Positions 7,900-15,993 are shown, counted from the stretch's first letter. The stretch: 24,787 nucleotides of DNA from JAJUFS01 sp964599565 (GCA_964599565.1 CAZRFE010000036.1:1-24787), one strand, 5' to 3'. Numbers and translations: made by a program. Notes: a model not told the origin generated them from the sequence alone.

Positions 7900-9507
7900 A
7901 TGAGCCTGCTTCCGTCATCCGGAGGTTGCCGAGCGGTGCGCGCAGCGCTGGCTGCGTTTGCGCTGTTCACGGCGGCGTGCAACGCACCGCCGCAGGATGT
8001 GCGCGTGCTTCGCATCGGCAACCACGCCGAACCCTCGAGCCTCGACCCGCACCGTTCCGAGGACGTGCCGGCGCGCAACATCCAGCGCGACCTGTTCGAG
8101 GGTCTCGTCAGCGAAGCGCCGGATGGCGAGATCGTTGCGGGCGTTGCCCGGCACTGGTCGGTGAGCGACGACGGTCTGACCTGGATGTTCTCGCTGCGGC
8201 CTGACGCGCGCTGGTCGAACGGCGATCCGCTGACCGCGGAAGATTTCGTGTTCAGCTTCCGCCGTGCCGTGACACCGCAGACCGCGGGCATCACCAGCGA
8301 GACGCTGCTGCCGATACGGAACGCCGCCGCCATCATTCGTGGCGATGCGCCGCCGGAAACGCTGGGCGTGAGCGCGCCTGATCCGCTCACCCTGCGTATC
8401 GATCTCGAGGTGCCGACGCATTACTTTCTCGGCGTACTCACGCATCCCTCCACGTTCCCCGTGCATCCCGGAACCGTTCGCGCCGCGGGCGATCACTGGG
8501 CGCGCGAAGGCACGCTCGTGTCCAACGGCGCCTACCGGCTGAAGGAATGGCGCGTGCAGTCGCACATCGAGCTGGAACGCAATCCCTGGTACCACGACGC
8601 CAGGCATGTCGCGATCGAACGCGTCGACTATCTGCCCATCGAGGACCAGCGCGCGGAACTTGCGCGCTTCGAGGCGGGCGATCTGCACATCACCTATGGC
8701 GTTCCACCGGGGCGCATCGACTGGCTGCGTGCGAACTACCCCGGCGCGCTCAAGCTTCATCCCTGGTTCGGCGTCTATTACATCGGCCTCAACACCACGC
8801 GTCCGCCGCTGGATGATGTGCGGGTGCGCCGTGCGCTGTCGCTTGCCATCGACCGCGACGTGCTGGCGCGCGACGTCGCCGGCAGCGGCGAGACGTCGGC
8901 GTATGCATGGATTCCGGCCATTGGAAACTACGAACCGGCGCCGCCGGAATGGTCGGCGTGGCCGATGGACGAGCGCCTCGCAGAAGCGCGCCGGCTGCTC
9001 GCGGACGCAGGCTACGGCGCAGAAACGCCGCTGCACGTCGAACTCCTGTACAACACGCGCGATCGCGACCAGCGCATCGTCACTGCGGTCGCTTCCATGT
9101 GGCGGCAGATCGGCGTTGCGACCGCGCTGCGCAACGAGGAGTGGAAGGTCTACCTGCAGTCGCGCCGCCAGCTCGACCGCACGCAGGCGTTCCGCTCGGG
9201 GTGGATCGGCGAGTACCCGGACCCGAACAGCTTTGCCGAGATCCTGCATTCGGAACACGGCATGAACGAGTTCGGCTGGGACAATCCCCGCTACGATGAA
9301 CTGTTGCGCAAGGCAACCCGCGCAACGCCACTGCATCGCCTCGAACTGTTTGCCGCGGCGGAGCGAGAAATTCTTGCCGACGTTCCGTTGATACCGCTGT
9401 TCCATTATGCGAAGGCGCGGCTCGTCTCGCCGGCGGTCGGCGGGTATCGCGGCAATCTCATGGACCACCACCAGACGCGTCATCTTTACTGGCGCAACAG
9501 CGAATAG
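7900..9507 (+). CDS. Peptide ABC transporter substrate-binding lipoprotein (SBP family 5), copy 1
   Basis: This OppA/DppA-type extracytoplasmic binding protein (535 residues from ATG 7900) captures oligopeptides for the permease encoded downstream. The N-terminus carries a hydrophobic stretch ending ALFTAAC, a lipobox, so the mature protein is probably anchored by Cys27. Family-typical segments are EPSSLDPHRSED, ARWSNGDPLTAEDFVFSFRR, LVSNGAYRLKEW and RRALSLAIDRD. A second possible start is GTG 7936. It has a good GGAGG ten bases upstream, whereas ATG 7900 has no visible Shine-Dalgarno. With GTG 7936 the signal peptide would be only 14 residues before the cysteine. The protein is clearly paralogous to the next gene. 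The gap from mnmG is 39 bases. Confidence 0.93.
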   Translation: MSLLPSSGGCRAVRAALAAFALFTAACNAPPQDVRVLRIGNHAEPSSLDPHRSEDVPARNIQRDLFEGLVSEAPDGEIVAGVARHWSVSDDGLTWMFSLRPDARWSNGDPLTAEDFVFSFRRAVTPQTAGITSETLLPIRNAAAIIRGDAPPETLGVSAPDPLTLRIDLEVPTHYFLGVLTHPSTFPVHPGTVRAAGDHWAREGTLVSNGAYRLKEWRVQSHIELERNPWYHDARHVAIERVDYLPIEDQRAELARFEAGDLHITYGVPPGRIDWLRANYPGALKLHPWFGVYYIGLNTTRPPLDDVRVRRALSLAIDRDVLARDVAGSGETSAYAWIPAIGNYEPAPPEWSAWPMDERLAEARRLLADAGYGAETPLHVELLYNTRDRDQRIVTAVASMWRQIGVATALRNEEWKVYLQSRRQLDRTQAFRSGWIGEYPDPNSFAEILHSEHGMNEFGWDNPRYDELLRKATRATPLHRLELFAAAEREILADVPLIPLFHYAKARLVSPAVGGYRGNLMDHHQTRHLYWRNSE

Positions 9508-9532
9508 GTCTTTCTTCCGCGGGCGCAGACGC

Positions 9533-9538
9533 TACACT
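9533..9538 (+). promoter_or_regulatory. Possible -10 element ahead of the second binding-protein gene
   Basis: TACACT lies 29 bases before the ATG of the second binding protein, in the only sizeable gap (60 bases) of the importer cluster. No convincing -35 is seen. An internal promoter is possible, but read-through from upstream is equally likely. Confidence 0.25.
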
Positions 9539-9567
9539 CTGTGCGCACGCTTGAACCGGAGAGAACA

Positions 9568-11172
9568 ATGACCAGGCGCTGGATGCGTGTCCTGCTGGCC
9601 GTGCTCCTGCTTCCCGCAGTGCACGCGGCACCGGTGATGGCCGATGACGCTGGCGACGTCCTGCGGCGCGGCAACTATCTCGAACCCGAATCCCTCGATC
9701 CCCATCGCGCGCGCGGCGCCGAGGCCGCGAACATCCTGCGCGACATCTATGAAGGCCTGACGCGCGAAGGCCCGACCGGCCGGATTCTCCCGGGCATGGC
9801 GAGCCGCTGGGAAATCAGCGCGGACGGCAGGCGCTATCGCTTCCATATAAGAGAGAACGCGCGCTGGTCGAACGGCGATCCCCTCGTCGCGGCGGATTTC
9901 GTTGCCGGCCTGCGCCGCAGCCTGTCGCCGGGAACCGCGTCACCCTACGCGCAGGGCATGTCGATCATCGAGAACGCACGGGACGTGCTCGCCGGCGAAG
10001 CCGCGCCGGAAACGCTCGGCGTTGCCGCATTGTCCGCGCACGAGCTCGAAATCCGTCTCGAATCGCCGGCGCCTTATCTTCTCGGCCTGCTCAGCCACCA
10101 CAGCAGCTATCCCGTGCACCAGCCGAGCCTTGAAGAGCACGGCGAGCTTTTCACGCGCCCCGGAAATCTCGTTTCAAACGGCGCGTATGTGCTCGATGAG
10201 TGGAAGGTGAATTCGTACATCCGCATCCGCCGCAATCCGCGCTACTGGGATGCGGATGCGGTGCGCATCGAAACCGTCTACTACCTGCCGATCGAGGATG
10301 AGGAAGCGGAGTTCAACCGCTTCCGCGCCGGCGAACTCGACGTCACGCAGACCATTCCCGTGCGCCGCTACGAATGGCTGAAGAAGGAAATGCCGCAGGC
10401 GTTGCGCATAGCGCCCTACCTCAGCACGTATTTCTACGGCTTCAATCTCGCAAAGCCGCCGTTTCGCGATGCGCCGAAGCTGCGCCGCGCGCTGTCGATG
10501 GTCGTCGACCGTGACATCATCGCGGAGAAAGTGCTGGGACGCGGCGAACTGCCGGCGTGGTCGCTCACGCCGCCCGGCATCGCGGATTACGAATCGCCGA
10601 AACCGGATTACGCGGACTGGCCGATCGAGCGGCGCATCGAGGAAGCGCAGCGCCTGTACCGCGAGGCAGGCTACTCGCGCGACAACCCGCTCGACGTCGA
10701 GCTGCGTTTCAACACGGGCGACACGCACAAGCATGTCGCGATCGCGGTGGCGAGCATGTGGGAGCGCCATCTCGGCGTGAAGACAAGCCTTGTGCACGAA
10801 GAGTGGCGCGTGTTCCTGCAGAACCGCCGGCAGCGCGAAGCGACGGAAATCTTCCGCGCCGGCTGGGTTGGCGACTACGATGATCCGCAGTCCTTCCTGC
10901 AGTTGCTGCATTCACAGAGTGGCGTGAACGATTACGGCTATGCAAACCCCGAGTACGATGCGCTGCTGCGCACGGCGGCGGAAACGGCTGATCCGGCGAA
11001 GCGCATGAAGACGTTGCAGCATGCCGAAGCGCTGCTGCTCGCGGACCATCCCGTGCTGCCGCTGTATGTGTACGTCAGCAAGCATCTCGTGCAGTCGCGT
11101 GTCGGCGGCTGGCAGGACAACGTGCTGGATCATCACGCCAGCCGCGACCTGTTCATACGCGACCGACAGTGA
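9568..11172 (+). CDS. Peptide ABC transporter substrate-binding protein (SBP family 5), copy 2
   Basis: This 534-residue periplasmic peptide-binding protein is closely related to the preceding gene. Shared blocks include ARWSNGDPL, ETLGV, LVSNGAY, the YLPIEDxxAE block and NPxYD near the end. The N-terminus has a basic start (MTRRWMR), a hydrophobic core and an alanine-rich cleavage region near VHA-AP (about residue 20), with no lipobox cysteine. This copy is therefore probably soluble in the periplasm, whereas copy 1 is a lipoprotein. The ATG at 9568 is chosen because GGAGAG lies four bases upstream; an in-frame GTG at 9541 lacks this. The stop TGA overlaps the GTG start of the first permease by four bases. 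Confidence 0.93.
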   Translation: MTRRWMRVLLAVLLLPAVHAAPVMADDAGDVLRRGNYLEPESLDPHRARGAEAANILRDIYEGLTREGPTGRILPGMASRWEISADGRRYRFHIRENARWSNGDPLVAADFVAGLRRSLSPGTASPYAQGMSIIENARDVLAGEAAPETLGVAALSAHELEIRLESPAPYLLGLLSHHSSYPVHQPSLEEHGELFTRPGNLVSNGAYVLDEWKVNSYIRIRRNPRYWDADAVRIETVYYLPIEDEEAEFNRFRAGELDVTQTIPVRRYEWLKKEMPQALRIAPYLSTYFYGFNLAKPPFRDAPKLRRALSMVVDRDIIAEKVLGRGELPAWSLTPPGIADYESPKPDYADWPIERRIEEAQRLYREAGYSRDNPLDVELRFNTGDTHKHVAIAVASMWERHLGVKTSLVHEEWRVFLQNRRQREATEIFRAGWVGDYDDPQSFLQLLHSQSGVNDYGYANPEYDALLRTAAETADPAKRMKTLQHAEALLLADHPVLPLYVYVSKHLVQSRVGGWQDNVLDHHASRDLFIRDRQ

Positions 11173-12092
11173 CGCGGTATTTCTTCACACGCCTGCTGAG
11201 TGCGATTCCCACGCTGTGGCTGCTGGTCACGTTCGCGTTCTTCCTCGTGCGCTTCGCGCCCGGCGGGCCATTCGACTACGAGCGCGCACTGCCACCTGCG
11301 GTCGAAGCCAATCTCAACGCCAGGTACCATCTCGACGAACCGCTGCTGCAGCAATACCTGCGCTATCTCGGCGACCTGCTGCGCGGCGATTTCGGCCCTT
11401 CTTTCCAGTACCAGGATTACACCGTCAACGAACTCATCCTCGCCGGCCTGCCCGTATCGATGCTCATCGGCAGTCTCGCGATCATCGTTGCGGTAATTGC
11501 TGGCGTTGGCGCCGGCAGCATCGCGGCGCTGCGTCGCAACCGCTGGCAGGATCACGCCGTGATGACGGCATCGATGACGGGCATATCCATTCCGAACTTC
11601 GTGATGGCGCCGCTGCTTGTGCTCATGTTCGCGATCTACCTGGACTGGCTGCCGGCCGGCGGCTGGAACGATGGCGCGCCGGCGAATCTCGTGTTGCCGG
11701 TGATCGTGCTGGCGTTGCCGCAGGTGGCGTACATCGCGCGGCTGACGCGCTCGAGTCTCATTGAAGTCCTGCACAGCGATTTCGTCCGCACCGCGCGTGC
11801 AAAGGGTCTCTCAAGACGCGAAGTCCTGCTGCGCCATGCGCTCAAGCCTGCGTTGCTGCCCGTCGTTTCCTTTCTTGGCCCCACAGCCGCGGCCGTGCTG
11901 ACAGGTTCCGTCGTCGTCGAACAGATCTTCGGCATTCCCGGCATCGGACGCTTCTTCGTGCATGGCGCACTCAACCGCGACTACACGCTCGTGCTCGGCG
12001 TCGTCATCTTCTATGGCACGCTCGTCATCCTGTTCAACCTGCTGGTGGATCTCGCGTACGCCGCGCTTGATCCGCGGGTGCGCTACCGGTGA
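11169..12092 (+). CDS. Peptide ABC transporter permease, OppB/DppB type
   Basis: This is a 307-residue inner-membrane permease, the usual length for the family, with an N-terminal helix (about 9-30), an extracytoplasmic segment ending around PSFQYQDYTVNELI, and five further helices. The cytoplasmic coupling (EAA) loop is visible as DFVRTARAKGLSRREVLLRHALKPALLP, shown by its core residues ARAKG. It pairs with the OppC-type permease to form the peptide channel. It starts with GTG inside the GTGA that also holds the stop of the preceding gene, so translation is probably coupled. Confidence 0.94.
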   Translation: MTRYFFTRLLSAIPTLWLLVTFAFFLVRFAPGGPFDYERALPPAVEANLNARYHLDEPLLQQYLRYLGDLLRGDFGPSFQYQDYTVNELILAGLPVSMLIGSLAIIVAVIAGVGAGSIAALRRNRWQDHAVMTASMTGISIPNFVMAPLLVLMFAIYLDWLPAGGWNDGAPANLVLPVIVLALPQVAYIARLTRSSLIEVLHSDFVRTARAKGLSRREVLLRHALKPALLPVVSFLGPTAAAVLTGSVVVEQIFGIPGIGRFFVHGALNRDYTLVLGVVIFYGTLVILFNLLVDLAYAALDPRVRYR

Positions 12093-12961
12093 GCGCGGCG
12101 GTGCACGCACCCGGTTCGCTCGCCTGGCAGCGCCTGCGGCGCAATCGCGCGGCCGTCTTTGCCATGATCCTGCTCGGCGCGATCGCGCTGCTGTGCGTGC
12201 TCGGACCGTGGATCAGCCGCTACGATCCCGCGCACACCGACTGGAACATGATGTCCGTGCCACCGGATATCGCGAGCGGGCACTGGTTCGGCACCGACGC
12301 GCTCGGCCGCGACCTGTTTGCGCGCACGCTCGGCGGCGGGCGCGTCTCGCTTGCCGTCGGTCTTGTCGCGACACTCGTGAGCCTGGTGATCGGCATCGGC
12401 TGGGGCGCGATCGCCGGTTATGCAGGCGGGCGCACGGACGCGATCATGATGCGCGCCGTCGACATTCTCTACGCGATGCCGTTCATGTTCTTCGTGATTC
12501 TTCTCATGGTGTTCTTCGGGCGCGACATCATCCTCGTGTTCGTGGCGATCGGTGCCGTCAACTGGCTGGACATGGCGCGCATCGTGCGCGGCCAGACGCT
12601 GTCGCTGAAGGAAAAGGAATTCATTCTTGCAGCACGTGCGACAGGCCTCACCGCGCCCGCGATCATCGCGCGCCACGTCGTGCCGAACCTTCTTGGCATC
12701 GTCGCGGTCTACACGACACTGACCGTACCGCAGGTAATCCTGGTGGAATCGTTCCTGAGCTTTCTCGGACTCGGCGTGCAGGAACCGGCGACATCGTGGG
12801 GCGCGCTCGTGAATGAAGGCGCGCGGGAGATGGAACTTGCGCCATGGACGCTGCTGTTTCCGGCGGCCTTTCTCGCAACGACACTGTTCTGCCTCAACTT
12901 CATCGGCGATGGCCTGCGCGATGCGCTCGACCCGAAGGACCGCCAGGAAACCTTTTCATGA
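12089..12961 (+). CDS. Peptide ABC transporter permease, OppC/DppC type
   Basis: This 290-residue second channel subunit has the OppC N-terminal region (SLAWQRLRRNRAAVFAMILL) followed by the family signature HWFGTDALGRDLFARTLGG. It has about six helices and the EAA coupling loop centred on AARATGLTAPAI. The C-terminus carries the conserved SFLSFLGLGVQEPATSWGAL block before the last helix and LDPKDRQ. The GTG start overlaps the OppB stop by four bases (GTGA), and its own stop overlaps the next start by four bases (ATGA). Assignment is secure; peptide specificity is unknown. Confidence 0.94.
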   Translation: MSAAVHAPGSLAWQRLRRNRAAVFAMILLGAIALLCVLGPWISRYDPAHTDWNMMSVPPDIASGHWFGTDALGRDLFARTLGGGRVSLAVGLVATLVSLVIGIGWGAIAGYAGGRTDAIMMRAVDILYAMPFMFFVILLMVFFGRDIILVFVAIGAVNWLDMARIVRGQTLSLKEKEFILAARATGLTAPAIIARHVVPNLLGIVAVYTTLTVPQVILVESFLSFLGLGVQEPATSWGALVNEGAREMELAPWTLLFPAAFLATTLFCLNFIGDGLRDALDPKDRQETFS

Positions 12962-13389
12962 ATCGAAGACAGGAAAAGGCGAGCGCGTTTCGCGGCAACG
13001 TCAATGACGCGCTGCTGTCGCTGCTGTGCGGCGTGGCATTGCTCGGTGCTGTGCGGGTTGCCTACGCGCTCGCCGTCGGCATCGTGCCGGATGCGTCGCT
13101 GATCGCTGGCAACGATCCGCTCGCGCGTCTTGCGATTGCGCGTCTCGTGCTGTTCGCCGTGCTCGTTGTGCCGCTTGCACTGTTGCTTGCATGGCCACTC
13201 GCCACACATGCAATGCGCAAGTCCGTCGACACCGCGCTGCCGGGAGCGGCGTGCGGCGCGGTCCTTTTCCTGCTGCTGGAATGGGCGATGCCGCAGGCGC
13301 ATCCGTTTCCGCGCTGGATGGATATCGCGCGCGCCATCGTGCTTTTCGCGGCATTGCCGCTTGGCGCCGTGTTCTGGTGGCGGCGCTGA
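12958..13389 (+). CDS. Unrecognised four-helix membrane protein inside the peptide importer operon
   Basis: I do not recognise this 143-residue protein. The basic N-terminus (MNRRQEK) is followed by four hydrophobic segments, at about residues 17-42, 58-80, 93-111 and 121-141, and it ends in WWRR. An N-in/C-in inner-membrane topology is plausible. It has no cysteine-rich, catalytic or ATP-binding motif; charged or polar residues within helices are few. The start is well supported: AGGAAA lies seven bases upstream and the ATG overlaps the OppC stop (ATGA), while its own TGA shares one base with the ATG of the OppD-type ATPase (TGATG). That placement between permease and ATPase genes implies tight co-translation. 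It could be an accessory or regulatory subunit, or an unrelated passenger. Confidence 0.8.
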   Translation: MNRRQEKASAFRGNVNDALLSLLCGVALLGAVRVAYALAVGIVPDASLIAGNDPLARLAIARLVLFAVLVVPLALLLAWPLATHAMRKSVDTALPGAACGAVLFLLLEWAMPQAHPFPRWMDIARAIVLFAALPLGAVFWWRR

Positions 13390-14342
13390 TGTTGCTCGAC
13401 ATCCGCAGGCTCGGTGTTCGCTTTCGCCAGCATGACGGCGACATTCCCGCCGTGAACGGTCTCGATCTGAAACTTGCGCGCAACGAGATTCTTGCCGTTG
13501 TCGGCGAGTCCGGCGCGGGCAAGAGCCAGGCGTTTCTTGCACTGACACGGCTCACCGCCGAGAACGCGCGAATAGAGGGCGAAGCGTGGCTGGAAGGACG
13601 CGATCTTCTTGCACTCGGCGAAGATGAACTGCGCAGCGTGCGCGGCGCGGAGATCGCATACGTGTTCCAGGATGCGATGGCCGCACTCAATCCGTATCTC
13701 AGCATCGGCACGCAGCTTGGAGAAGTTCTCGCGCGCCATCGCGGACTGCGCGGCAAGGAGGCGCGCATGGCGGCGGAAGAAATGCTTGCGCTCGTGCGCA
13801 TATCCGAACCGGCGACGCGCCTGCGGCAGTATCCGCACAACCTCTCCGGCGGGCAGCGGCAGCGTGCGATGCTGGCGATGGCGCTGCTCGGCCGGCCGAA
13901 GCTGCTCATCGCGGACGAGCCAACCACTGCGCTGGATGTCACCGTGCAGCGCCGGATACTCGATCTGCTGAAGGATCTGCAACGCGAGTTCGGTTTTTCG
14001 CTGATCTTCATCACGCACGACCTTGGCGTCGTTGCGCGCATCGCGCAGCGCGTCGCGGTGATGTATGCCGGCCGCATCGTTGAAACCGGTACCGTACACG
14101 AGATCTTTCATGATCCGCGGCATCGCTACACGCGCGGCCTGCTCGCCGCCGCACCGCGGCTTCATGGCGGCATTCCGCGCCCCATTCCGGGCCAGCCGCC
14201 GAAACCCGACCGGTTGCCGGAAGGCTGTCCCTTCGCGCCGCGCTGTGACGACATCATGAACCGCTGCCAGCAGCCGCTACCGTGGATTGAAATTTCACCC
14301 ACGCATTTCGTTGCCTGCCACGCGGAGGTGAAGCGTGACTGA
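13389..14342 (+). CDS. Peptide ABC transporter ATP-binding protein, OppD/DppD type
   Basis: This is a 317-residue importer ATPase. Motifs are Walker A GESGAGKS (39-46), Q-loop FQDAMAALNPYL (93-104), signature LSGGQRQ (152-158), Walker B LLIADEP (172-178) and switch His210. The C-terminal oligo_HPY extension is complete. It contains HRYTRGLL and the four-cysteine pattern Cys280, Cys286, Cys293 and Cys310 that binds an iron-sulfur cluster in studied DppD/OppD proteins. The ATG at 13389 gives the family's usual length; a longer open frame upstream is antisense-like filler overlapping the membrane protein gene. It couples ATP hydrolysis to peptide import with the OppF-type partner. Confidence 0.94.
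   Translation: MLLDIRRLGVRFRQHDGDIPAVNGLDLKLARNEILAVVGESGAGKSQAFLALTRLTAENARIEGEAWLEGRDLLALGEDELRSVRGAEIAYVFQDAMAALNPYLSIGTQLGEVLARHRGLRGKEARMAAEEMLALVRISEPATRLRQYPHNLSGGQRQRAMLAMALLGRPKLLIADEPTTALDVTVQRRILDLLKDLQREFGFSLIFITHDLGVVARIAQRVAVMYAGRIVETGTVHEIFHDPRHRYTRGLLAAAPRLHGGIPRPIPGQPPKPDRLPEGCPFAPRCDDIMNRCQQPLPWIEISPTHFVACHAEVKRD
14324..14330 (+). promoter_or_regulatory. Strong ribosome binding site deciding the OppF-type start
   Basis: GGAGGTG, followed by a four-base spacer, fixes the GTG at 14335 as the start. It lies within the last codons of the OppD-type gene. Confidence 0.75.
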
Positions 14343-15186
14343 GGCGCTGCTCGACGTGCGCGACCTTGCCGTGGAATACGTGCGCCCGCGCGGCGGAAGG
14401 TTGCGCGCCGTCGACGGCGTGAGCTTCACGCTGGCAAAAGGCGCAACGCTCGGCATCGTCGGTGAATCCGGTTGCGGCAAGTCCTCGCTCGCACGCGCCA
14501 TCCTGCAGCTGGAAGATCACTCGGGATGCGTGCGCCTGCTGGGCGAGGATCTGCGTGCACTGAAACCGCGCGCGCTTCGTTCCGCGCGCCGGCACATGCA
14601 GGCCGTGTTCCAGGATCCGCTGGCGTCACTGGACCCGCGCATGACCGTTGCGCGCATCCTTGAAGAGCCGTTGCGCGTGCACCAGCCGGCGCTCGCCGCA
14701 TCGGCGCGCGGCGAAAGAATTGCAGCAACGCTGCAGCGTGTCGGCCTCGACACCGAACTCGCATCGCGCTACCCGCATGAACTTTCCGGTGGCCAGTGCC
14801 AGCGCGTCGGCATCGCGCGCGCGATCATCTGCGAGCCGCGGCTGCTCATCTGCGATGAACCGGTGAGCGCGCTCGATACATCGGTGCGCGGCCAGATCCT
14901 CGGCTTGCTCGCGACGCTGCGCCGCGATCTCGGCATCGGGCTTGTCTTCATCGCGCATGACATGACCGCCGTGCGCTACCTGTGCGACCACGTGCTGGTG
15001 ATGAAGGACGGACGCATCGTGGAGCTCGGAACGCGCGATGCGGTGTTCGAATCGCCCGCGCATCCATACACGCGCAGCCTGCTTGCCGCCGTGCTGCCGC
15101 CCGACCCCGACACGCAGCCACCAGGCGATGACGACCCGCCGAACGGGAAATTCGCGCTGCAGACGGCCGGCGTCGTACGTTCCTGA
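14335..15186 (+). CDS. Peptide ABC transporter ATP-binding protein, OppF/DppF type
   Basis: This is the 283-residue partner ATPase. Motifs are Walker A GESGCGKS (43-50), Q-loop FQDPLASLDPRM (92-103), signature LSGGQ (150-154, followed by CQR rather than the usual RQR/QQR), Walker B LLICDEP (170-176) and His208. It keeps HPYTRSLL (243-250) but then ends in a short Pro/Asp-rich tail without the cysteine pattern of the oligo_HPY domain, so it is shorter than typical OppF. A strong GGAGGTG sits four bases before the GTG start, inside the end of oppD, and the two genes overlap by eight bases. It is the last gene of the importer operon; its stop is one base from that of the convergent SIMPL gene. 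Confidence 0.93.
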   Translation: MTEALLDVRDLAVEYVRPRGGRLRAVDGVSFTLAKGATLGIVGESGCGKSSLARAILQLEDHSGCVRLLGEDLRALKPRALRSARRHMQAVFQDPLASLDPRMTVARILEEPLRVHQPALAASARGERIAATLQRVGLDTELASRYPHELSGGQCQRVGIARAIICEPRLLICDEPVSALDTSVRGQILGLLATLRRDLGIGLVFIAHDMTAVRYLCDHVLVMKDGRIVELGTRDAVFESPAHPYTRSLLAAVLPPDPDTQPPGDDDPPNGKFALQTAGVVRS

Positions 15187-15187
15187 A

Positions 15188-15895
15188 TTACCGCAGATCG
15201 AATTCCGCCTGCACGCTCGCGCGCACCGTGATGCGCCCTGCTTCGTAGGATTGCTCCGCGCCGCTCGCGTCCTTCGCGCGCATCATCTGCACTTCCATCA
15301 TCGGGCGCGGCATGTCGGTTTCCAGTGCGTGCACGCGGCGCACGGCACCAAGCGTGGTGTCGAGCGTTTGCGCGAGCGCTTCCGCGTTCGCCTTTGCATC
15401 GGTCGCCGCGCGCTTGAGCACTTCGCGGTGCAGCGCACGCGGATCGCGCACGTTGAGTTCCGGTTCACTGATGTTGTTCACGCCGGCGCGCATCGCGCGC
15501 TCGACGAGCGGACCAAGCTTTGCAAGATCATCAAGTTCGACGCGCACGCTGCGCTGCACGAGATAGCCGCGCAGCGTCTGCCGTCCTTCGTTCCAGTCGA
15601 ATTCCGGCTGAACGTGCAGTTGCGTGGTCTGGATGTCTTCATCCGCGATGCCGAGTTCGCGCGCGAGGTTCAGCACGTCGTCGATGACCTTCGCGGCCTG
15701 TTGCTGCGCGGCGCCGAGTTCCGCCGCGCGCGCTTCAACGGCCATGCGCACGGTGGCGATTTCCGGAACGGCGGAAATTTCGCCTTCGCCGGTGACGGTC
15801 ACCGTACGCGGCTTTTCCTGGGTGGTTACGGGCTGGCAGGCGGCCATGAAAATGACGGCGAGCAGGACGGGAAACGAGCGCAGGTAACGCGGCAT
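15188..15895 (-). CDS. SIMPL-domain (DUF541) periplasmic lipoprotein
   Basis: This 235-residue protein has a lipoprotein signal ending FMAAC, lipidated at Cys20, followed by a single SIMPL/DUF541 domain. Diagnostic segments are TVTVTGEGEISAVPEIATV (about 32-50), IQTTQLHVQPEFDW in the middle and RITVRASVQAEFDL at the end. Family members form oligomeric rings in the periplasm or envelope and have been linked to stress tolerance; no enzymatic activity is established. A strong GGAGGTG lies five bases upstream of the ATG. It is divergent from rimO and convergent with the OppF-type gene, with one base between the two stop codons. Confidence 0.88.
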   Translation of the reverse strand: MPRYLRSFPVLLAVIFMAACQPVTTQEKPRTVTVTGEGEISAVPEIATVRMAVEARAAELGAAQQQAAKVIDDVLNLARELGIADEDIQTTQLHVQPEFDWNEGRQTLRGYLVQRSVRVELDDLAKLGPLVERAMRAGVNNISEPELNVRDPRALHREVLKRAATDAKANAEALAQTLDTTLGAVRRVHALETDMPRPMMEVQMMRAKDASGAEQSYEAGRITVRASVQAEFDLR

Positions 15896-15936
15896 GTGCC
15901 ACCTCCGGGAGGGTTGAATCCGGTGATCGTAACGCG

Positions 15937-15965
15937 TTGCGGACGCGCGGACACGGGGTTAGCAT
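15937..15965 (+). promoter_or_regulatory. Possible rimO promoter
   Basis: TTGCGG (15937-15942) and TAGCAT (15960-15965) are separated by 17 bases and lie about 28 bases before the rimO ATG. Both hexamers are imperfect (3/6 and 4/6), but position and spacing are good. Confidence 0.4.
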
Positions 15966-15993
15966 ACGCGCCCTTCCTGGCGAATTCTTGACC

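Noticed and set aside
7915..9483. 522-codon open frame on the minus strand across the first binding-protein gene
   Set aside because: It is antisense to a clear family-5 binding protein, with no recognisable motif and arginine-rich filler.
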